From the NCBI RefSeq assembly GCF_000425625.1, contig NZ_KE384418.1, positions 88,734-125,274 on the forward strand: DNA of 36,541 nucleotides, written 5' to 3'. Below, piece by piece: positions 26,559-33,003 of the stretch. Under the pieces are notes generated by a model, which was not told where the DNA came from, ran no database searches, and saw only the letters and a program-made list of their open reading frames with translations. This DNA is from Stutzerimonas azotifigens DSM 17556. Lineage in GTDB: Bacteria; Pseudomonadota; Gammaproteobacteria; Pseudomonadales; Pseudomonadaceae. Both the position numbers and the translations under genes were made by a program. The stretch's first letter is position 1, and the number at the start of each line of letters is the position of its first letter.

Positions 26559-27307
26559 GCGAGGCCCACATCGACGCCGTTGCGAGGCGCTTGATCACCG
26601 CGTGGCGCACAGGCCAGCGCCAGCCGCTCGCCGAGCTGTCCTTGCCCGACGCCGCCGCGGCGTACGCCGTGCAACGGCAGGTCAGCGAAGCGCTGGGTTG
26701 GTTCGCTGGCACCCGCCCGACCGCCTGGAAACTCGGCGGCGCACCGGGCGGTCTGATCAGCGCGGCCGCGGTACCAGCTGCTGCGATACACCGCTCTGAC
26801 TGGCGGGTACCGCCCGCTTACGTGACAGCGCTCGGTATCGAGGGCGAGCTGGTGATCCGTCTCGGGCGTGATCTTTCCGGCACGTCTGATCTAGCCGAAA
26901 TCCGCGCCGCGATCGATGCCTGGATGCCGGCGATCGAACTTTGCGACACCCGTCTGGAGGACGGTGCCAGCGCCGACCCGCTGCTTCGGCTTGCCGACCA
27001 GCAGCTCAACCGCGCCCTTATTCTGGGCGAGCCCGTACAACTGACGGAGCCGCCTGAATGGCCACGTCAAACGGCGATGCTGCGGGTCGATGGCCAGGAA
27101 CTGCTCAGGTCCACCGGCTCGCATCCTTTCGTCGACCCCCTGTCTTCCTTGCCGTGGCTGGCGCGACACGCCGCAGCACAAGGCACGCCCCTGCGCGCTG
27201 GCGACCTGATCGCCACAGGCAGTTGGACCGGTATCCACTGGACTACTACGGGCCAGGCAATCACGTTCAGCCTGGGCGCCTTTGGCGCGGTTACGCTGAA
27301 TGTCTGA
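26555..27307 (+). CDS. 2-keto-4-pentenoate hydratase/FAH-family protein
   Basis: This 250-residue protein resembles 2-hydroxypenta-2,4-dienoate hydratases of the fumarylacetoacetate-hydrolase superfamily. Recognisable blocks are AYAVQRQV near residue 40, WKLGG near 59, an acidic metal-binding stretch IEGELVIRLGRDL, PAIELCDTRLED and GDLIATGSWTG near the C terminus. The start is the GTG at 26555, overlapping the dihydropyrimidinase stop by 4 bases (GTGA); an upstream in-frame ATG at 26450 lies inside that gene and is unlikely. It would act late in the pathway, on an enol/keto acid, by hydration, tautomerisation or C-C cleavage. Confidence 0.85.
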   Translation: MSEAHIDAVARRLITAWRTGQRQPLAELSLPDAAAAYAVQRQVSEALGWFAGTRPTAWKLGGAPGGLISAAAVPAAAIHRSDWRVPPAYVTALGIEGELVIRLGRDLSGTSDLAEIRAAIDAWMPAIELCDTRLEDGASADPLLRLADQQLNRALILGEPVQLTEPPEWPRQTAMLRVDGQELLRSTGSHPFVDPLSSLPWLARHAAAQGTPLRAGDLIATGSWTGIHWTTTGQAITFSLGAFGAVTLNV

Positions 27308-27315
27308 GCTTTGCT

Positions 27316-27500
27316 CTATGGTTGGGGCTGTCGGGACTCGGTCTGGCGCAGCCCTTTCTGGAGCGGCACCAGCCGTTCAGCCGCGGTGATGCCAGCGGCG
27401 GCAGGATGGCCACTCCATGGCCGATGACGTAGGCCACTTGCCTGCCCCAAAGTTGTCGAAGCGATGCGGAGGCCACCGCCGCAGTCGAGCGGCCCCACCG
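27316..27500 (-). pseudogene. Probable LysR-type regulator remnant (C-terminal fragment, frameshifted)
   Basis: On the minus strand, pieces of a LysR substrate-domain C terminus appear in alternating frames: GLRIASTTLG, then QVAYVIGHGVAILPPLA, then AERLVPLQKGL before a stop at 27316. The middle piece matches the G-x-GVA-x-LP pattern of LysR proteins, and the last matches the LVPL strand. Two frame changes and the lack of an N-terminal half indicate decay. The 343 bases between the hydratase and the MFS gene hold nothing else I recognise. Confidence 0.4.
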
Positions 27501-27650
27501 ACCGGAGCGCTGGCAATAGCGAGTGCGGAAGCGGGAAAAGGCACTCGGATCCCTCCGGAGCCACCCTCATCGCGCCCGGAGGCCACCCGCATCTACCTGC
27601 ACCAAGCCTTTGTCGCTACAGTGCCTGCTCCCCCATAGAGAAAAACAAGA

Positions 27651-28910
27651 ATGCAACAGGACAATACCCAACCCCTGACTGCCCCCGACACGCTTTCCGA
27701 GCGCGACCAGCGTGCGAACGTCTGGCGGCTGACCACTGCCCAGGCGCTGGCCGGCGCGAATACGGTGGTCGTCTATGCGACCGCGGCGATCATCGGCAAC
27801 ACGCTCGCCCCGGCGCCGGTGCTGGCGACCCTGCCGATCTCCATCTTCGTGGTCGGCATGGCGGCCTGCATCCTGCCGGCCGGTGCCATCGCCCGGCGTC
27901 ACGGCCGCCGGGCCGCGTTCCTGGCCGGGACGTCTGCGGGTGTGCTCACCGGGCTGCTGGCCATGTTCGCCGTCATCCTGGGCGATTTCTGGCTCTTCTG
28001 CCTGGCGACCTTCTTCGGCGGCAGCTATGCGGCCGTGGTGTTGTCGTTCCGTTTCGCCGCAGCCGACGGCGTCGCGCCGGAGAAGCGTGCGCGGGCGCTG
28101 TCGTTCGTGATGGCCGGAGGCGTGGCCGCCGGGATCATCGGGCCTCAACTGGTGACCTGGACCATGGATCTCTGGCGGCCTTATCCCTTCGCCATGACCT
28201 TCCTGATGCAGGCACTGGTCGCCGTCATCTCGGCGCTGGTCCTGCTGGGCGTCCGCCTACCGAAGCCGACGGCCGCGGAGATCGCCGGCGGCCGGCCGCT
28301 TGCGATCATCCTCTCGCAGCCGCGCTTCATCGCCGCCGCGACCTGCGGCGCCGTCACCTACATGCTGATGAACTTCCTGATGACCGCGGCGCCCTTGGCG
28401 ATGCATCTGCACGGTCACTCGCAGGAGTCGTCCAACCTCGGGGTGCAATGGCACGTGATCGCCATGTACGCACCCAGCTTCTTCACGGGCCGGCTGATCA
28501 CCCGTTTCGGGGCGGGGCGCGTGGCCATCGTCGGGCTGCTGCTGACCGGCCTGTCCGCTGCGGTGGGGCTCGGCGGGGTCGACGTCGCCCACTTCTGGCT
28601 GGCGCTGATCCTGCTCGGGCTGGGCTGGAACTTCGGTTTCCTCGGCGCCTCCGCCCTGGTCCTGGAGTGCCATCGGCCGGAAGAGAAGACGCGTGTGCAG
28701 TCGCTCAACGACTTCATCGTCTTCGGCATGATGGCGCTCGGCTCCTTCACCTCCGGCGGCCTACTGAGCGCGTATGGCTGGAACACGGTCCTGTGGATTT
28801 CCTTCGCGCCGCTGGCCGTCGCCTTCGCGGCGCTGGCGTTGGCGAGGAAGCATCATCAGTCGGCAGCGGCTGATGAACTGGCGAGCCTGACGACGCAGCA
28901 GCGGCAGTAA
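27651..28910 (+). CDS. Major facilitator superfamily transporter
   Basis: This 419-residue protein has about 12 hydrophobic segments in two halves. The MFS A-like loop between TM2 and TM3 reads GAIARRHGRRAAFLAG (residues about 79-94), and a second half-repeat follows with TGRLITRFGAGRVAIVG. Substrate unknown; efflux and uptake are both possible. The ribosome-binding site before ATG 27651 is weak. It is separated from the catabolic cluster by a degenerate region, so membership in the pathway is uncertain. Confidence 0.9.
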   Translation: MQQDNTQPLTAPDTLSERDQRANVWRLTTAQALAGANTVVVYATAAIIGNTLAPAPVLATLPISIFVVGMAACILPAGAIARRHGRRAAFLAGTSAGVLTGLLAMFAVILGDFWLFCLATFFGGSYAAVVLSFRFAAADGVAPEKRARALSFVMAGGVAAGIIGPQLVTWTMDLWRPYPFAMTFLMQALVAVISALVLLGVRLPKPTAAEIAGGRPLAIILSQPRFIAAATCGAVTYMLMNFLMTAAPLAMHLHGHSQESSNLGVQWHVIAMYAPSFFTGRLITRFGAGRVAIVGLLLTGLSAAVGLGGVDVAHFWLALILLGLGWNFGFLGASALVLECHRPEEKTRVQSLNDFIVFGMMALGSFTSGGLLSAYGWNTVLWISFAPLAVAFAALALARKHHQSAAADELASLTTQQRQ

Positions 28911-29013
28911 GCCGAGGCCAGGAGTGTCGGCACGGCGGATTCCGATCTGTGCTCGGCCAAGAAAGGATGGTTACTTGGTGGCACTGCGGAAAAACGCCAG
29001 GCCTAGACAGCAA

Positions 29014-29036
29014 AAAGCCCCGTCATGCGGGGCTTT
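29014..29036. terminator. Rho-independent terminator at the left edge of the island
   Basis: AAAGCCCC-GTCATGC-GGGGCTTT is a perfect 8-bp stem flanked by an A run on the left. Read leftward it ends in TTTTT, so it should stop transcription coming from the ribbon-helix-helix gene; read rightward it can end the MFS transcript 104 bases earlier. The remaining intergenic bases to 29217 become AT-rich. Confidence 0.85.
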
Positions 29037-29134
29037 GCGCTTGTGTTTGGTGGGCCGGGGTAATCTGAACTCGTGCGATATCTATCTGAAAGTAAAAGAA
29101 AAAAACCGGTTAATTTATTCTGTGGAATACTATT

Positions 29135-29170
29135 TGGGATACGAGGGCTGGATTTGAACCCAGGATTCCC
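29135..29170 (-). other. tRNA T-arm-like motif, possible attachment-site remnant
   Basis: On the minus strand the sequence reads CTGGGTTCAAATCCAGCCCTCG followed by TATCCCA. GGTTCAAATCC is the T-loop signature of tRNA genes and the following bases resemble an acceptor end. The T stem pairs imperfectly and no anticodon arm is found upstream, so it is not an intact tRNA. It lies where GC content falls, as expected for a 3'-tRNA attachment site. Confidence 0.3.
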
Positions 29171-29217
29171 TGCAGCTTTTTTTCCGTTGTACCTTGAGTT
29201 CCTAGGTTAGGGCCGCC

Positions 29218-29892
29218 TCAAATCACCCTTGGGCTCATCAGTTCATGCTTCGCTAGCATGGCCCTGATAGCTTCTTGAATCTCACGCATTTGCTTTTCGG
29301 CAATCTTGCTAGCTTCGAGTTCCTGTTCAGAGGAAAGCTCGGGTGGCTGCTCGTTAAGATATACCTGCCAGCTTGCCAGTCGTTTCAAGCTGATTTCCAG
29401 GTGTCTCGTAGTTGCGTCGAGTCTGATTTTGCTCAGCTCTTGCGCAAGCTTGCTTGCGTTGCGGGTGATTGTTTTCTGTAGAGCCTCGCGCCGCTTTTCC
29501 TCTTTTCTATCTTGGCTCAACTGCTGAGCTGCTTCGATCAAGCTTTCTATTATCGCCGTTTCGGTGGTCCCAGAGCTCTTTGCTAGGCCTTTTAGCTTGG
29601 CCTTCGTGTCGCGCGGCAGTGTGAACGAGCATGTGGCCCTCCCTTTCGCCGATGCCCTGTACCGCCTTTGTCTGAGATTGTTTCTTGCTCTGGAGATGAG
29701 CTTCCACCCCTCATTCATCGTCTCAAGATTGCAAATGCTTTGGGTCAGCAGAGCTGGGGTTCTACGTACCTCAAAGGCAATTGCTGCAAGAGCATCGCGA
29801 GGCATGCGGTCGACTAGGTAGTTCGTTGCCCATGCCTGTTCTTCCTCGTTCAGCTCTTTGAACCAACTGAGCGCTGCTCCAGTTTCACCCAA
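29218..29892 (-). CDS. Ribbon-helix-helix-like DNA-binding protein with coiled coil
   Basis: This 224-residue protein starts at a TTG (29892) with a strong GGGAGAAG ribosome-binding site; a stop codon lies just upstream in frame and no ATG fits as well. Residues about 85-125 (CSFTLPRDTKAKLKGLAK, then TETAIIESLIEAA) have the strand-helix-helix pattern of RHH/Arc-type domains. A long charged helical region rich in Glu, Lys and Arg follows to the C terminus. The first 80 residues are helical and unassigned. Its gene faces the 30126 gene across repeat-rich DNA, so autoregulation or a plasmid-like partition/repression role is plausible. Codon use is more AT-rich than in the genes to the left. Confidence 0.75.
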   Translation of the reverse strand: MGETGAALSWFKELNEEEQAWATNYLVDRMPRDALAAIAFEVRRTPALLTQSICNLETMNEGWKLISRARNNLRQRRYRASAKGRATCSFTLPRDTKAKLKGLAKSSGTTETAIIESLIEAAQQLSQDRKEEKRREALQKTITRNASKLAQELSKIRLDATTRHLEISLKRLASWQVYLNEQPPELSSEQELEASKIAEKQMREIQEAIRAMLAKHELMSPRVI

Positions 29893-29972
29893 TTTTCTTC
29901 TCCCTCTTTTCTAGTCAGTCCTTCCGTGCGAGAAGGGGCCTCTGCTGCTTGTGGGGTAATCGTTTTATTGCG

Positions 29973-30046
29973 ACGTGTCAATATTACGTGAACTGGTTCA
30001 TGAGCTACCTCACTTGATGTTACTTGATTTGTTACGTGAATACGTG
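29973..30046. promoter_or_regulatory. Repeat-rich control region with four ACGTG motifs
   Basis: ACGTG occurs at 29973-29977, 29986-29990, 30034-30038 and 30042-30046, two of them within identical TTACGTGAA nonamers (29984-29992 and 30032-30040). Two ACTTGAT repeats 10 bases apart (30012-30018 and 30022-30028) lie between. The cluster sits in the divergent gap between the RHH gene and the 30126 gene. Regular spacing by roughly helical turns suggests an operator array or iterons. Confidence 0.5.
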
Positions 30047-30065
30047 ACATGAAGTTTATTTTGTA

Positions 30066-30082
30066 TTTTATAGTCTATAAAA
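30066..30082. promoter_or_regulatory. AT-rich palindrome upstream of the 30126 gene
   Basis: TTTTATA-GTC-TATAAAA is a perfect 7-bp dyad 44 bases before the ATG. It overlaps possible -10 hexamers (TATAGT, TATAAA) on both strands, so a repressor bound here would control transcription in both directions. Confidence 0.4.
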
Positions 30083-30125
30083 TGTGATCTAAATTAGGAT
30101 TAACCGCTCGGTAAGCTGGCGAATT

Positions 30126-31421
30126 ATGGTTGTTTTTAAGGATTTAAGGCTTAGTGTTGATGCAAGGTTCGTGCTGCAAGCCCTGATTTGTCGTGAGTCG
30201 TCGTCGTTGTTGTCGATATCCTTCAAAGTGAAAGCAGTCGCTAAGCAACTTTGTTTGACTGAGCGTCTGGTCAGAGAGGGGATGCAGGAGCTTGCTGACG
30301 TCGGCCTGCTGGTGAGCAGGCGGCGAGCGGATAAGGTCGGTCGCCCAGTACAGGAATATGAATCGTCGCAATCGTTATGCGATCTAGTTGCCCTGGTTGG
30401 GCAGGGCGAAGCAGTTCATCAAGATCTGATCGTGCGGCTGTTTAGCGAACCTGAGATATATGCTCTCGGGCCATTTTCTGCAGGTGTGGTAGGCACCTGC
30501 GAAGAGAAGGGCAAGCCTGCTCGAAAGCCGACTCGAAAGGATGGGCGTCCGGCAGCTCCTGGAGCCAAAGGACGCTTGGCAGCGTCAACGCGTGTGCTGT
30601 TGGCGGCTCTATTGAGCTTTGCCGATCAATGTGGTGTTGCGACAGGGGTTAGCGAAACGAGATTGCGGGCAATGACTGGATTGAACGCTCTCTCGCTGAA
30701 GCATCAGGTGAAGCGGCTAATCAGTCTTGGGTTCATCCGGACGCACGTGCCCGGGGTGTCGAGTGGCATTTTCGTTGGTGCTAAGGTTCCTACGATTTAC
30801 TACTTGAACCTTGATCATCCGCAGCTTCGAACCGCGCGAGGAGAGTGCGGGCTGGTAGTGCATGTTGCCCTAGGCCCCGAGAAATTTGACAGGCTCGCAA
30901 CGGGTATACCGTCGGCACAGACTTTGAAAGCATTAGGGCCGGCTGCTTTGGAGATGCTGTACCACAAGCTTGCAGGCCATACGTCGCGCTTGCTATCAGC
31001 CGTTTGGGCGGAGCCGGATGAGATACAACGTGAGGTAACAGCTGTCGTAGCCGCCAATATTGCAAACGAGTTGGGCGACCTCTGGGTTGGTAGCCCTGCG
31101 AAAGATAAGGGGTACTACTGGACCGGGATGCAAGATAATTTCCATGCGGCAGCATGCGAGTGGGCTGATAGTCTCCACAAGAGGCTGCTTCGATGGAACG
31201 TATGGCGAGGGTATCGGCCGCAGTTAGTGAGGCTTATTCCAGCCCCGAACAGAACGGATGGGCTCACCATATCTTCATTGGTTGTCTATCCCGCGCCACA
31301 GAGCGCCGTAACCTGCCTTGTAGTTTGGGACAAGTACGATGGGCGTGTCGATCACTACGGACGCGAGGAGGAACTTGATCTAGCGTTGCGCTGCGACGCT
31401 GGGCTGTTAACCAAGGACTAG
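30126..31421 (+). CDS. Uncharacterised island protein with two winged-helix-like segments
   Basis: This 431-residue protein has no family I can name. Two segments look like winged helices. The first is near residues 35-66 (VKAVAKQLCLTERLVREG, then MQELADVGLLVSRRR). The second is near 177-210 (VSETRLRAMTGLNALSLKH, then QVKRLISLGFIRTHVPG). They are joined by a basic, Pro/Lys-rich linker (GKPARKPTRKDGRPAAPGAK). The C-terminal 200 residues are mixed alpha/beta. The layout recalls replication-initiator or regulator proteins of mobile elements. No strong ribosome-binding site precedes the ATG. Its position before AlpA and a Rep-like gene supports an element-maintenance role. Confidence 0.75.
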   Translation: MVVFKDLRLSVDARFVLQALICRESSSLLSISFKVKAVAKQLCLTERLVREGMQELADVGLLVSRRRADKVGRPVQEYESSQSLCDLVALVGQGEAVHQDLIVRLFSEPEIYALGPFSAGVVGTCEEKGKPARKPTRKDGRPAAPGAKGRLAASTRVLLAALLSFADQCGVATGVSETRLRAMTGLNALSLKHQVKRLISLGFIRTHVPGVSSGIFVGAKVPTIYYLNLDHPQLRTARGECGLVVHVALGPEKFDRLATGIPSAQTLKALGPAALEMLYHKLAGHTSRLLSAVWAEPDEIQREVTAVVAANIANELGDLWVGSPAKDKGYYWTGMQDNFHAAACEWADSLHKRLLRWNVWRGYRPQLVRLIPAPNRTDGLTISSLVVYPAPQSAVTCLVVWDKYDGRVDHYGREEELDLALRCDAGLLTKD

Positions 31422-31496
31422 TATTGCTGCTGGCGATGGGCAAGTGTTTTTTTATTGCTCCTGCAGATCCTCTGAGCCATACAGAGGAGCCTGCTC

Positions 31497-31727
31497 ATGC
31501 GAATCATCCGTCTGAAAGAAGTCATCGACTCGACCGGTCTCGGCCGATCGACCATCTACAAATACATCGCGGAAGGAGCCTTCCCGAAACCAGTCTCGCT
31601 GGGCGACCGCTGCGTGGGGTGGGTCGATAGCGAGGTGCACGATTGGATCCTGGCCAGGATCGAGGAGCGTGACCAAGCTGAGGGAACTACCGCGCGTCCC
31701 ATCGGCCACCTGAGCATGGCCAGTTAG
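31497..31727 (+). CDS. alpA: AlpA-family regulator
   Basis: This 76-residue helix-turn-helix protein matches the AlpA/prophage CP4-57 regulator family: RLKEVIDSTGLGRSTIYKYI followed by AEGAFPKPVSLGDRCVGW and an E-V-x-x-W helix (SEVHDWILARIEER). AlpA proteins activate excision or other genes of integrated elements. AGAGGAG at 31483-31489 is seven bases before the ATG. A hairpin follows the stop. Its base composition is nearer to the chromosome than that of its left neighbour. Confidence 0.93.
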   Translation: MRIIRLKEVIDSTGLGRSTIYKYIAEGAFPKPVSLGDRCVGWVDSEVHDWILARIEERDQAEGTTARPIGHLSMAS

Positions 31728-31734
31728 AACCTGC

Positions 31735-31768
31735 AGCGCCATGACCGGCCTTGGCTGGTCATGGCGCT
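31735..31768 (+). terminator. Strong hairpin behind alpA
   Basis: AGCGCCATGACC (31735-31746) and GGTCATGGCGCT (31757-31768) form a perfect 12-bp stem with a 10-base loop, eight bases after the AlpA stop. There is no T tract, so it may be an attenuator, mRNA stabiliser or protein site rather than a classic terminator. Confidence 0.6.
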
Positions 31769-32171
31769 TATGCCGCCGCTCAGTCAATGGCTGTTCGGCC
31801 TAGCATGGCAAGTCGTGGCGGTGTCGCTCCCGCCGCCCCGACAGCCTCCGTTCCGATATCTGGCTCCGGCCTCTTCGGCTTGATTTATTTCCGAAATCCG
31901 AACTCGGCAAAAATTGCCGCTATGGCGGGAGGATTGAGGTGGCTTTGCCCGAGCTGGTCGGAGAAGGAAATTGCGGTGCGGGTATTATGCTTTTACTAGC
32001 TATTACCACCCGAAGGGTTCACGCCTAACCGAGTAGTAACCTTCACTGACCTACACAGGTAGTCGGACACTGAGCCTACACCAGAAGGGCTAACACTACA
32101 GCATATCCAGAAAGAACAACCAACTGATCAGGCGAGGACAGGTAGCGGTTAAAAAGTACACAGCAGACACA
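31769..32171. other. Gene-poor leader region between alpA and the Rep-like gene
   Basis: About 400 bases have no well-supported gene. One open frame (31751-31999) overlaps the preceding hairpin and has no clear start. From about 31995 the DNA changes character, with short repeats such as CCCGAAGGGTT and CAGAAGGGCTAA and the small dyad ACCTACACAGGT near 32050. The stretch could be an untranslated leader or part of a replication origin. Confidence 0.35.
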
Positions 32172-32205
32172 GGTTATGAAACTCAACCAACGAGAGGTCA
32201 TAACC
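32172..32205. promoter_or_regulatory. Perfect 8-bp inverted repeat abutting the Rep-like start codon
   Basis: GGTTATGA (32172-32179) and TCATAACC (32198-32205) are exact reverse complements with an 18-base spacer. The right arm touches the ATG at 32206, and the GAGAGG ribosome-binding site (32192-32197) is in the loop. It could be an operator, a translational-control hairpin or a nicking origin for the adjacent HUH-motif protein. Confidence 0.55.
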
Positions 32206-32904
32206 ATGCTCAACGATAACGAACCCACCCGGCGCTACCCACTCCGTCACCCTGACAATCCCAACCTCCATCTGCACTACGGAAATACCTTCGAGGACTT
32301 TCCCTTGCAGAGCGAAGTAGGCCCCTTTATTCGGGAGTGCCTGTCTGATCTCAAGCGCACCATCGACCTGGCTTTGGCTGAGTATCCGAGGGTCTTGGCC
32401 TTCAGGGTGGATCTGCGTCTGCCTCAGGGTGTTGAGCTACCCGACTACGCCTATACAAACCAGGTCATTAGCCGGTTCTTCGAATCGTTTACAAAGAAGA
32501 TCCAGTACCACCAGGAACGGGTGGCTGAGCGTAGCTACTCGCGAGGCTGCAAAGTACGGTACGTCTGGTCGAGAGAGATCGGTCAGGGAGGTCGGCAGCA
32601 TTATCACCTGCTGATCCTGTTGAACCGCGATGCCTACTACACCATTGGGCGTCTGGGCTCAGACCGGGTGAACATGATCGGCCGTATCGAGGAGTCCTGG
32701 GCAGGTGCGCTGGGACTGCCAGTCGACATGATGACGGGGCTGGTGCACATCCCGAAGAATGCTGAGTACCTGATCGATCGAGTAAAGCGTCAAGGCAAGG
32801 GCGATGAGCTGGCTGATCTGTTCTACCGAGCCAGCTACCTGTGTAAGAAAGCGACCAAGTCCTACGGAGATCGTCAGCGTGGATTCGGCGCCAGCCGAGG
32901 GTAG
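32206..32904 (+). CDS. YfjJ/YagK- and inovirus-Gp2-like protein with HUH motif
   Basis: This 232-residue protein resembles the YagK/YfjJ C-terminal domain family, related to inovirus Gp2 replication proteins and common in integrated elements next to AlpA. It contains H132-Y-H134 in RQHYHLLILLNRDAYY, an HUH-type metal-binding motif. Further on it has Y211-L-C-K in ASYLCKKATK, a possible catalytic tyrosine/lysine motif. WSREIGQGG just before HYH is also typical. I chose the ATG at 32206 because GAGAGG lies eight bases upstream; an ATG at 32176 in the same frame lies inside the inverted repeat and has a poorer site. Rolling-circle-type nicking is inferred from motifs, not proven for this family. 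Confidence 0.85.
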   Translation: MLNDNEPTRRYPLRHPDNPNLHLHYGNTFEDFPLQSEVGPFIRECLSDLKRTIDLALAEYPRVLAFRVDLRLPQGVELPDYAYTNQVISRFFESFTKKIQYHQERVAERSYSRGCKVRYVWSREIGQGGRQHYHLLILLNRDAYYTIGRLGSDRVNMIGRIEESWAGALGLPVDMMTGLVHIPKNAEYLIDRVKRQGKGDELADLFYRASYLCKKATKSYGDRQRGFGASRG

Positions 32905-33003
32905 TGGCTACCTGCTGCGCAATAGGGTCATATCCATGGAATCCTGGCCTGCCGATGGTTTAGGCTCCAGCCAGGAATCTAAGGCTGATATGAGCGCTGT
33001 GGG

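Noticed and set aside
29135..29170. An intact tRNA gene on the minus strand
   Set aside because: The T stem has mismatches and no anticodon or D arm can be found upstream, so only a fragment-like motif is supported.
31751..31999. An 82-residue open frame after alpA, starting at TTG
   Set aside because: It begins inside the 12-bp hairpin, has no ribosome-binding site and no family I can name with confidence; kept only as part of the leader region.
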